Source: Acidobacteriaceae bacterium (GTDB lineage: Bacteria > Acidobacteriota > Vicinamibacteria > Vicinamibacterales > CAVVIG01). Taken from it: 8,109 bases of DNA. The position numbers were made by a program, and so were the translations under genes. The notes beneath the pieces were generated by a model. The model ran no database searches, had not been told where the DNA came from, and was given only the letters and a program-made list of their open reading frames with translations. The stretch is from NCBI GenBank assembly GCA_031274845.1, contig JAISPN010000220.1, positions 1-8,109 on the forward strand. The letters run 5' to 3'. Positions 1-5,484 of the stretch are shown here, piece after piece (the stretch's first letter is position 1; every line of letters begins with the position of its first letter).

Positions 1-150
1 CGCACCAGGGTTGGTGTCATCGATCACCGTCTGTGCTTCTGTCGCGTGCGGCGCGACGAGCACCAACGCCAGCGCGGCCAGAACCGAGCCATTGGCCATT
101 CGCCAGAACCCGCGCCTGAGTGCCTGAAAGCGGCGCCTGGTCAGCGTCAC
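1..150 (-). CDS. N-terminus of an unidentified secreted protein (partial)
   Basis: An open minus-strand frame runs off the left edge of the window. From a GTG at 150 it reads MTLTRRRFQAL, a second basic patch, then a hydrophobic run (SVLAALALVLVA) ending in HATEA-QTVIDDTNPGA. This is a typical bacterial signal peptide with a likely cleavage site before QTV. The basic n-region contains TRRRF, which resembles a twin-arginine (Tat) motif, but about 14 residues separate it from the hydrophobic core, longer than usual for Tat, so Sec export is equally possible. The start is uncertain: ATG at 198 is in the same frame and adds 16 less typical residues, and ATG at 99 gives a shorter signal peptide with no positive charge. 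None has a good Shine-Dalgarno sequence. Third-position GC is high from about 150 onward, which favours the GTG. The mature part is too short to name a function. Confidence 0.55.
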   Translation of the reverse strand, partial: MTLTRRRFQALRRGFWRMANGSVLAALALVLVAPHATEAQTVIDDTNPGA

Positions 151-232
151 CGTGGACGATGGCGCACAGGGAGCGTGGACAGACAGCAATATCGACATAA
201 GTGGACTCGGCACAAAGAGACTCAGTAAGTTA

Positions 233-252
233 GGTTGTTCAACCGAAACAAC
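233..252. repeat. Overlapping small palindromes upstream of the leftward gene
   Basis: GGTTG (233-237) and CAACC (240-244) form a 12-bp palindrome with a 2-bp centre. GTTGTT (234-239) and AACAAC (247-252) form a second inverted repeat with a 7-bp spacer. They lie about 35-55 bp upstream of ATG 198 and about 85-100 bp upstream of the preferred GTG 150, where a repressor or activator site could sit. Arms of 5-6 bp can arise by chance, so an operator role is inference only. Confidence 0.25.
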
Positions 253-603
253 GCGTGATAGACGGAACCGAAGGTGTAAGTGATGACCGAAGAGATCTGG
301 TCGCTAACCGATCTGGCAATGCGCGTCATCTAGCCAGCAAACGAGTGGGTACCGGCGCCAACAGAGACCTGTGACCGCGTGAAATCCCCAGACACCCAGG
401 CGCCCAGAGAACCAGCGGAAGTAAAGAGAGAACGAACGTCAGAGAATCGGGAGTACGCGCGAAGGAGAGTGCGATGCGATACTGCCGCGTGCGCGGCGTC
501 ATCGCATCTCGAAACTCATCGTATTCATTTCGCCAGTTCCGCACGATGTATCTCACGATGGCTCCACGCCGCCAGTCGATCGTCAAAGACATCAAGAGGC
601 GTC

Positions 604-618
604 ATGAGAGTGTCTCAT
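604..618. repeat. 15-bp perfect inverted repeat (operator-like)
   Basis: ATGAGA (604-609) and TCTCAT (613-618) are perfect inverted arms around a 3-bp centre GTG. The symmetry and size resemble a site for a dimeric DNA-binding protein. It lies at the edge of the AT-rich island, more than 400 bp from either flanking gene, so no target gene is obvious. Confidence 0.3.
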
Positions 619-665
619 AATTTGCGCATGTCAAGTAACTGCAATCGCAAAATAAAAATAATTTT

Positions 666-753
666 CAATAGCTATAATTAACAATAGTTCAAATACCATG
701 AACTGATAGTTCAGTATTTAGTTATCACTAAAAAGATAATTAACAAGCTATTG
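666..753. repeat. Nested direct and inverted repeats in the AT-rich island
   Basis: CAATAGCT (666-673) and AGCTATTG (746-753) form a perfect 8-bp inverted repeat that brackets the segment. Just inside lie two copies of the 11-mer ATAATTAACAA (674-684 and 736-746) in direct orientation. In the middle sits the hairpin at 691-719, and ATAGTTCA is repeated at 684-691 and 706-713. The nested arrangement could be a decayed miniature mobile element, a cluster of protein-binding sites, or AT-rich coincidence. No transposase or target-site duplication was found. Confidence 0.35.
691..719. repeat. 12-bp bulged hairpin
   Basis: AAATAC (691-696) pairs with GTATTT (714-719), and TGAACT (699-704) pairs with AGTTCA (708-713) around a 3-nt GAT loop. 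The only interruption is a 2-nt CA bulge. No T-run follows on either strand, so it is not a standard intrinsic terminator. Confidence 0.45.
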
Positions 754-1023
754 CGTGTTTCCGCACGCATGAAATAGACATTCAAGACTATTAAGACATC
801 GAGAGCGTGACTGGTCACATTGAATGACTTTATAGATCTCGCGATCGGATCGTCTGGCGATCTGGTCATCGGGCAATGCGGAGCACATGTGAACCGCCTG
901 CGCCCAGGCGCACGGCCGCTCACCGCGCCAAGCGCGCATGAAGGATGTGTGAGAAGCGCTGATGTCGGGATGAGCACGCCGCTGCGTGAACCCCCAACCC
1001 GTCAACGACCAGACGCCAGACGC

Positions 1024-1704
1024 CTACTTCAACTCCATCATCACCGCGCTCTGCGGCGGGCCGACCAGGAGTTCCTGGTGGATGCGATTGGCTGCGTTGA
1101 AGCGGATCTCGCCGCTCTTGTAGGCGTTGACCACCCGCTCGCCGTCGGGCGTGATCGAGGTGAGCGCGCCATTCTGCCGGTAGGCGACCACGACCTCCTT
1201 GTCGTGGAAATGCATCGGCGTCGCCACGCCCGGCGTCCAGGCGTAATGCCAGACCACCACCCGCGCATTCTCCAGCACCTTGACCACGCCCGGCCGAGGG
1301 AACGCTAGTGGAAACCCCGAGGTGTTGGGAACGGCCGATGGCACCGCGTGCGGTTTCAGGGCAATGACGACCTCGTGCGCGTGGCCGGCAGAGATCAGGG
1401 TATCAACGGCGTCTGAGCCGGCAGGCACGAACACCGCGTCGCCGAAGGCGTGCGTGGCCGTCGTGGTCTTCCCCTTGACGACGGTGCGAATCGTCCCCCC
1501 TTCGAGAAACATGATCACGGTGTCGAGGTCGCGCGAGGTCGGCGGAGCGGAGTCGCCATTTGCCAGCGTCACGTCCCAGACCGTGACCCGCTCGTTGTCG
1601 ATGACGGGCGCGGCCGCCACTGCCGGAACGGCAACGGCCGCCAGCATCAGCCCCAACCCCGCGCCAACACCGACCGCCCGGTTCCTGCCGTTCCTCCGCG
1701 TCAT
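1024..1704 (-). CDS. Secreted bicupin-like protein
   Basis: A 226-residue protein. Residues 1-32 form a signal peptide: the basic start MTRRNGRNRA, a hydrophobic Gly/Ala/Val/Leu core and a likely cut near AVAAA-P, so the product should act outside the cytoplasm. The rest reads as two beta-barrel (cupin) repeats. The first (about 36-117) keeps the motif-2 shape GDAVFVPAG (88-96) but has no HxH pair and looks metal-free. The second (about 138-225) has TPMHFHDKE (162-170) and RIH (207-209), giving likely metal ligands H165, H167, E170 and H209, although the usual PxG of motif 2 has become AAN. The start was chosen at 1704 because GGAGGAG lies 4 nt upstream; an in-frame ATG at 1722 lies upstream of that site. 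The gene is separated from rplQ by a strong terminator, so it is probably a separate unit. Substrate and reaction cannot be read from the sequence. Confidence 0.8.
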   Translation of the reverse strand: MTRRNGRNRAVGVGAGLGLMLAAVAVPAVAAAPVIDNERVTVWDVTLANGDSAPPTSRDLDTVIMFLEGGTIRTVVKGKTTTATHAFGDAVFVPAGSDAVDTLISAGHAHEVVIALKPHAVPSAVPNTSGFPLAFPRPGVVKVLENARVVVWHYAWTPGVATPMHFHDKEVVVAYRQNGALTSITPDGERVVNAYKSGEIRFNAANRIHQELLVGPPQSAVMMELK

Positions 1705-1708
1705 GCCA

Positions 1709-1715
1709 CTCCTCC
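1709..1715 (-). promoter_or_regulatory. Ribosome binding site of the cupin gene
   Basis: The minus strand reads GGAGGAG-TGGC-ATG, a near-perfect Shine-Dalgarno sequence. It fixes the start at 1704 rather than at the in-frame ATG at 1722. Confidence 0.8.
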
Positions 1716-1732
1716 GTCCCAAGACGCCGCGG

Positions 1733-1738
1733 ATTGTA
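1733..1738 (-). promoter_or_regulatory. Possible -10 element of the cupin gene
   Basis: The minus strand has TACAAT, a 5/6 match to the sigma-70 -10 hexamer, about 30 nt upstream of the cupin start in a locally AT-richer stretch between the terminator and the gene. The best upstream -35-like hexamer, ATGACA, is 22 nt away, longer than the preferred 17. The call is therefore weak. Confidence 0.3.
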
Positions 1739-1814
1739 AAACGATTTCATCTGGCCGTTGTGTCATTGATTATTTTGGGAAGGGAGCCATTTCGTCTTGA
1801 TTCATGACCAGATG

Positions 1815-1853
1815 AAAAAAGCCCCGGCAGGCGGTCACGCCTCCGGGGCTTTT
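1815..1853 (-). terminator. Intrinsic terminator at the end of the operon
   Basis: Thirty nt past the rplQ stop codon, the minus strand has a long hairpin. An 11-bp stem, AAAAGCCCCGG (1853-1843) with CCGGGGCTTTT (1827-1817), continues after a single bulged base into a 5-bp stem, AGGCG (1842-1838) with CGCCT (1833-1829), closed by a TGAC tetraloop. It ends in a run of six T (1820-1815). This is a textbook Rho-independent terminator. The opposite strand also ends in TTTT, so it could work in both directions, although no plus-strand gene approaches it. Confidence 0.93.
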
Positions 1854-1883
1854 GTGTGTCGTCTCTCTTCGAGAGCGTTCTGG

Positions 1884-2483
1884 TTACGATCCGCCGGCCT
1901 TGCGCGGGGTCGTGGTCTTTCTGGCGGCGCCCTTGGCGGGCTTGGTCGCCTTCTTCGTGGCCGAGGCGTCCTTGCCTTCCTTCTTGCCGCCACGGATGCG
2001 GTCGGCGGCGGCTTTCAGGCGTCCACCGACACCCTTGGTCTTGGCCGGCGTGGCGTCCGCCTTGGCGGCATCGGCTTCGGCTTGCGCGCGCGGATTGAAC
2101 TCGCTGCCGACGAGTTCCATCTGCGCCACTTCCGCGGAGTCGCCGCGGCGGTAGCCGACGCGCAGAATGCGCGTGTAGCCGCCCGCGCGATCCTGGAATC
2201 GCGGCGCCAGCGTGCTGAACAGCTTGCCGACGACCTCGCGATCCTGCAGGTCCTGCATCACGAGACGCCGGGCGTTGAGCGCCTTGATCCCGGTCGGACC
2301 ATCGGCAATCCCGCGCTTGGCGATCGTGATGAGACGTTCGACGAAGGGACGCACTTCTTTCGCGCGCGGAATCGTCGTCGTCAGATGTTCGTAGCGAAGG
2401 AGCGACGTCGCCTGATTCCGCAGCATCGACATGCGATGCTCGGTGACGCGTCCCAGTTTTCGGTGTGCAACTCGGTGTCTCAT
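1884..2483 (-). CDS. rplQ: 50S ribosomal protein L17 with long basic C-terminal tail
   Basis: L17 of the large ribosomal subunit, 199 residues. Residues 1-126 are the conserved fold: the N-terminus MRHRVAHRKLGR, the RNLATSL-like NQATSLLRYEHLTTT segment, TIPRAKEVRPFVERLIT and the C-terminal GGYTRILRVGYRRGDSAEVAQMELV. Residues 127-199 are an extra tail rich in Lys, Ala, Thr and Gly (for example ATKKATKPAKGAARK), low in complexity and probably disordered. The E. coli protein stops at about the end of the core. The start is placed at 2483, the universal MRHR start, 13 nt after the rpoA stop; a longer in-frame reading would run into rpoA. It is the last gene of the operon, just before the terminator. 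Confidence 0.96.
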   Translation of the reverse strand: MRHRVAHRKLGRVTEHRMSMLRNQATSLLRYEHLTTTIPRAKEVRPFVERLITIAKRGIADGPTGIKALNARRLVMQDLQDREVVGKLFSTLAPRFQDRAGGYTRILRVGYRRGDSAEVAQMELVGSEFNPRAQAEADAAKADATPAKTKGVGGRLKAAADRIRGGKKEGKDASATKKATKPAKGAARKTTTPRKAGGS

Positions 2484-2496
2484 GGCTGATAACTGC

Positions 2497-3477
2497 CTAG
2501 TCCTGTCCCGCGGACTGGTCGACACGCATGCCGAGGCTCAATCCCATGGTGTGCAGGATCTCTTTGATTTCGTTCAGGCTCTTGCGCCCGAAGTTCTTCG
2601 TCTTGAGCATCTCGGCTTCGGTCTTGGCCACCAGTTCGCGAATGGTGCGGATGTTCGCGTTCTTCAGGCAGTTGTACGACCGGACCGACAGCTCAAGCTC
2701 CTCGACGGATTTGTCGAGGTTCTCGTTGCCGGCGCCGCTTCTCGGCGCCTCGCCGGCGAACTCCGATTGCGGCTCCGCCCCTTCTTCGAGGTTGATGAAG
2801 ATGTTCAGATGATCGCGAATGAGCTTCGCCGACAGCGACACGGCGTCGCGGGGCGTGACCGCGCCGTTGGTCCAGACATCCACCGTCAGCTTGTCGTAGT
2901 CGGTCGTCTGTCCAAGACGCGCCGCTTCGACCAGATAGTTCACCTTCTTGATCGGCGAGTGGACGGAATCGATCGGAATCCAGCCGATGCCGAGATCCTC
3001 GTCGAAGTTCTTGTCGGCGGCCACGTAGCCACGGCCACGCTTCATCCGCATTTCCATGTGCAGCTTGCCACCCTCGGAGACCGTCGCGATGTGCGCATCG
3101 GGATCGAGGATTTCGACATCGGCGTCCGCCTGAATGTCGCGCGCCGTCACCGCGCCCGCCTTGTCGACGCGAATCACCAGCGTCTTGGTCGAGTCGGTGT
3201 GGAGCTTGAGCGCAATCTGCTTCAGGTTGAGGATGATGTCGGTCGCATCCTCGACGACGCCGGGGATGGGCGAAAACTCGTGGAGCACGCCGTCAATCTT
3301 CACCGCGGTAATGGCCGCGCCTTCAATCGACGAGAGCAGGACGCGACGGAGCGAGTTGCCAATCGTCGTGCCAAACCCGCGCTCGAACGGCTGCGCGTAA
3401 AAACGGCCAAACCGATCGGTGAGCGTTTCGCGCTCGAATTCGAGACGCTTCGGTCGCTGAAAACCTTTCCAGAGCAT
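2497..3477 (-). CDS. rpoA: DNA-directed RNA polymerase subunit alpha
   Basis: The alpha subunit, 326 residues, dimerises to seed RNA polymerase assembly and contacts promoter UP elements and activators. The N-terminal domain (about 1-232) includes ERGFGTTIGNSLRRVLLSS (32-50), which holds the conserved arginines used in dimer and beta-subunit contacts, and the SPIPGVVEDATDIILNLK segment. A linker of about 20 residues rich in Glu, Gly and Ala leads to the C-terminal domain (about 252-318). That domain keeps LSVRSYNCLKNANI, where R266 corresponds to E. coli R265, and NFGRKSLNEIKE, the surfaces that touch DNA. The start at 3477 gives the usual MLWKGFQRPK N-terminus and has AAGGA just upstream; a longer reading would enter the structured leader. 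The gene lies between rpsD and rplQ, as in many bacteria. Confidence 0.97.
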   Translation of the reverse strand: MLWKGFQRPKRLEFERETLTDRFGRFYAQPFERGFGTTIGNSLRRVLLSSIEGAAITAVKIDGVLHEFSPIPGVVEDATDIILNLKQIALKLHTDSTKTLVIRVDKAGAVTARDIQADADVEILDPDAHIATVSEGGKLHMEMRMKRGRGYVAADKNFDEDLGIGWIPIDSVHSPIKKVNYLVEAARLGQTTDYDKLTVDVWTNGAVTPRDAVSLSAKLIRDHLNIFINLEEGAEPQSEFAGEAPRSGAGNENLDKSVEELELSVRSYNCLKNANIRTIRELVAKTEAEMLKTKNFGRKSLNEIKEILHTMGLSLGMRVDQSAGQD

Positions 3478-3485
3478 CGTGTACG

Positions 3486-3490
3486 TCCTT
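3486..3490 (-). promoter_or_regulatory. Ribosome binding site of rpoA
   Basis: The minus strand has AAGGA 8 nt before ATG 3477, supporting that start. It lies 9 nt downstream of the last leader hairpin (3500-3515), so folding of the leader could affect its exposure. Confidence 0.75.
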
Positions 3491-3499
3491 TCGCTGACG

Positions 3500-3600
3500 G
3501 GCCCGCAGACGGGCCTCCAGACCTGCAAGTGACCGCCGGCCTCTCGCCGCAGGTCTGTTCAAGGCTGCGGGCCGGCGGGTAGCGTGGGCCGTTAGGCCCA
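3500..3600 (-). promoter_or_regulatory. Structured rpoA leader with competing stems (candidate regulatory RNA)
   Basis: The 133-nt gap between rpsD and rpoA is the longest in the operon and is full of perfect complementarity. Stem A pairs 3518-3526 (CAGACCTGC on the plus strand) with 3549-3557. Stem B pairs 3533-3541 (CCGCCGGCC) with 3570-3578. Stem E pairs 3500-3508 (GGCCCGCAG) with 3565-3573. Each is 9 bp with no mismatch. Hairpin D is 3500-3505 with 3510-3515, and hairpin C is 3585-3590 with 3595-3600; each has 6 bp and a 4-nt loop. A and B interleave as in an H-type pseudoknot, A can nest inside E, and E excludes both B and D. Two alternative folds are therefore possible: A+E, or B+C+D with or without A. 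No T-run follows any stem, so this is not a standard terminator. In E. coli, S4 represses its operon through an mRNA pseudoknot upstream of rpsM; a similar role here is inference. Confidence 0.5.
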
Positions 3601-3610
3601 TTCCGCGCGA

Positions 3611-4240
<630 letters not shown>

Positions 4241-4270
4241 TCAGAAATTCCTCGAATCGTAGTTATCGGG

Positions 4271-4714
4271 TCAGACGCGACGCCGCTTCGACGGCCGGCA
4301 GCCATTGTGCGGAATCGGCGTGACATCGCGAATCGACTTCACTTCGAGTCCCACCGTCTGCAGCGCACGAATCGCCGACTCGCGGCCCGACCCGGGGCCC
4401 TTGACGCGGACATCGAGCGACCGCATGCCGACCGCCTTCGCGCCGTTGCCGGCGTTCAAGGCCGCTTGCGTCGCCGCGAACGGCGTCCCTTTGCGCGATC
4501 CCTTGAAGCCGATGCCACCGGCGCTCGACCACGCCACCACCGCGCCTTCCGTGTCGGTAATCGTCACCGTGGTGTTGTTGAACGACGCATGGATGTGCGC
4601 CAAGCCGTGGTGAACGACACGCTTCTCCCCACGCTTCTTGAAGGTCTTCTTGCGCTTGCCCGCGCCGTCCTTCTTTTCGGGGGTGGCGCCTTCTGCCGCT
4701 TCAGTCTTTGCCAT
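4271..4714 (-). CDS. rpsK: 30S ribosomal protein S11 with N-terminal extension
   Basis: S11, 147 residues, sits on the platform of the small subunit near the mRNA exit. The core starts at about residue 33 (VVHHGLAHIHASFNNTTVT) and continues through WSSAGGIGFKGSRKGTPFAATQAA and VKGPGSGRESAIRAL to the nearly invariant end HNGCRPSKRRRV. The first 30 or so residues are rich in Lys, Glu, Ala and Gly, about 18 more than in E. coli S11 (129 residues). The start at 4714 is the only sensible ATG. It follows the rpsM stop by 10 nt, with GTAGGTAG upstream overlapping that stop. Confidence 0.97.
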   Translation of the reverse strand: MAKTEAAEGATPEKKDGAGKRKKTFKKRGEKRVVHHGLAHIHASFNNTTVTITDTEGAVVAWSSAGGIGFKGSRKGTPFAATQAALNAGNGAKAVGMRSLDVRVKGPGSGRESAIRALQTVGLEVKSIRDVTPIPHNGCRPSKRRRV

Positions 4715-4724
4715 GTTGTTCTAC

Positions 4725-5099
4725 CTACACCGTCTTCTTCTTCGCGATCGCGCCCTTGCGCGGACCCTTCCGCGTGCGCGCGTTGGTGCGCGTGCGCTGG
4801 CCGTGGACCGGCAGGTTGCGGCGATGACGTATCCCGCGATAGCAGCCGATTTCCATCAGCCGCTTGATGTTCATCGAGATCTCCTTGCGAAGATCGCCTT
4901 CAACGCCGCCCTGCTCTTCGATGACGCGGCTGATCTTGCGCACGTCGTCTTCCGAGAGATCCTTGATGCGGATGTCCGGGCTGACCCCTGCTTCTTTCAG
5001 GATCGTGTTCGAGCGAACGCGCCCAATCCCGAAGATGTAGGTCAGTCCGATTTCAACCCGCTTGGTACGCGGGAGGTCGATGCCAGCAATGCGTGCCAT
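4725..5099 (-). CDS. rpsM: 30S ribosomal protein S13
   Basis: S13, 124 residues, in the head of the small subunit, where it contacts the large subunit and P-site tRNA. Recognised from the N-terminus MARIAGIDLPRTKRVEIGLTY, the helical segment FGIGRVRSNTIL, and the C-terminal GCYRGIRHRRNLPVHGQRT followed by the basic tail NARTRKGPRKGAIAKKK. The length is typical. AAGGA, overlapping the rpmJ stop codon, lies 6 nt before ATG 5099, and the two genes are only 9 nt apart, which suggests coupled translation. Confidence 0.97.
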   Translation of the reverse strand: MARIAGIDLPRTKRVEIGLTYIFGIGRVRSNTILKEAGVSPDIRIKDLSEDDVRKISRVIEEQGGVEGDLRKEISMNIKRLMEIGCYRGIRHRRNLPVHGQRTRTNARTRKGPRKGAIAKKKTV

Positions 5100-5108
5100 C
5101 TCTAGTCC

Positions 5109-5222
5109 TTACCCCTGACGCTGCTTGTGTTTCTGGTTCGCGCAGATCACCCGGACCACCCCACGGCGGCGGACAATCTTGCACTTGTCGCAGATTCTCT
5201 TCACTGATGCTCGTACTTTCAT
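5109..5222 (-). CDS. rpmJ: 50S ribosomal protein L36, zinc-binding form
   Basis: A 37-residue protein. It reads MKVRASVKRICDKCKIVRRR then GVVRVICANQKHKQRQG, matching L36 over its whole length. C11, C14, C27 and H32 form the CCCH zinc site of the C+ type of L36. A GAGGG sequence 6 nt before ATG 5222 supports the start. The gene sits 25 nt after infA and 9 nt before rpsM, its usual position in this operon. Confidence 0.96.
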   Translation of the reverse strand: MKVRASVKRICDKCKIVRRRGVVRVICANQKHKQRQG

Positions 5223-5247
5223 CGTCAACCCTCGCTGTCGCTCGCTG

Positions 5248-5484
5248 CTATCTCGCTCGCGCCACAATCCGCCCGCGCCCTCGATCGACCGGCGAGAGCT
5301 CCAGCTCTACGCTGTCACCCACCAGCACCCGGACAAAGTTCCGATCCGGCCGGTCCGCAATGTGCGCCGTCACCGTCGCGCCCCCGTCGAGCCGCACTGT
5401 GTAGAGCGCGTGCGGCAACTGCTCGACGACGGTGCCGGTCAGCGCCCGGCGGCCACCGGTTGTTCCCGGGCCGTCAGAATCCAT
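5248..5484 (-). CDS. infA: Translation initiation factor IF-1, divergent
   Basis: IF-1 binds the 30S A site during initiation. This 78-residue product matches the family's single OB fold: GTVVEQLPHALYTVRLDGG (17-35), AHI (40-42), NFVRVLVGDSVELELSP (49-65) and GRIVARAR at the end. The position between map and rpmJ fits. It is unusually divergent. The strongly conserved SGKMRK loop is ADRPDR (43-48), so the residue matching E. coli R41 is Asp47, and YDL is VDR. R52 (E. coli R46) and H41 (H35) are kept. The N-terminus has about six extra residues. ATG 5484 is the only ATG in frame and makes the gene overlap map by 46 nt; the only shorter option is a CTG at 5442 overlapping the map stop. The family assignment is secure, but full function as the cell's sole IF-1 is less certain. 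Confidence 0.88.
   Translation of the reverse strand: MDSDGPGTTGGRRALTGTVVEQLPHALYTVRLDGGATVTAHIADRPDRNFVRVLVGDSVELELSPVDRGRGRIVARAR

Larger units (their letters stand above)
151..1023. other. Intergenic region with no convincing gene; AT-rich, repeat-containing core
   Basis: About 870 bp separate the start of the secreted-protein gene from the stop codon of the cupin gene. Open frames here are short, overlap on both strands, lack Shine-Dalgarno sequences and translate to low-complexity Arg/Ser/His-rich peptides, so I call none. The centre (about 640-830) is clearly AT-rich against a GC-rich background. The region holds several short inverted repeats: 233-244, 604-618, 691-719, 752-769, 807-818 and 895-910. 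No T-run follows the 895-910 stem on the minus strand, so no clear terminator for the cupin gene is visible. The region probably contains the promoter of the leftward gene, but no well-spaced -35/-10 pair stood out. Confidence 0.5.

Noticed and set aside
326..595. Minus-strand open frame of 89 codons with a hydrophobic stretch before APGC
   Set aside because: The hydrophobic run ending in a cysteine resembles a lipobox but lies in the middle of the protein. There is no Shine-Dalgarno sequence, and an equally long plus-strand frame overlaps it.
379..681. Plus-strand open frame of 100 codons
   Set aside because: Arg/Ser-rich with no domain, and it runs into the AT-rich island; no ribosome binding site.
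895..910. 6-bp GC-rich stem with a 4-nt loop as terminator of the cupin gene
   Set aside because: It is about 115 nt past the stop codon, and no T-run follows on the minus strand.
711..1005. Two overlapping minus-strand open frames of 85-88 codons
   Set aside because: They occupy the same DNA in different frames, show no conserved motif, and have codon use unlike the real genes.
820..1308. Plus-strand open frame of 162 codons
   Set aside because: Its 3' part mirrors the cupin gene and its 5' part is intergenic; no ribosome binding site or domain.
1863..1875. CTCTC-TTC-GAGAG mini-hairpin between rplQ and the terminator
   Set aside because: Only 5 bp, and it is overshadowed by the strong terminator next to it.
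2431..3582. Plus-strand open frame of 383 codons
   Set aside because: It lies antisense to rpoA and the start of rplQ, whose products are certain. Its translation is Arg/Val/Asp-rich with no recognisable domain, a common shadow effect in GC-rich DNA.
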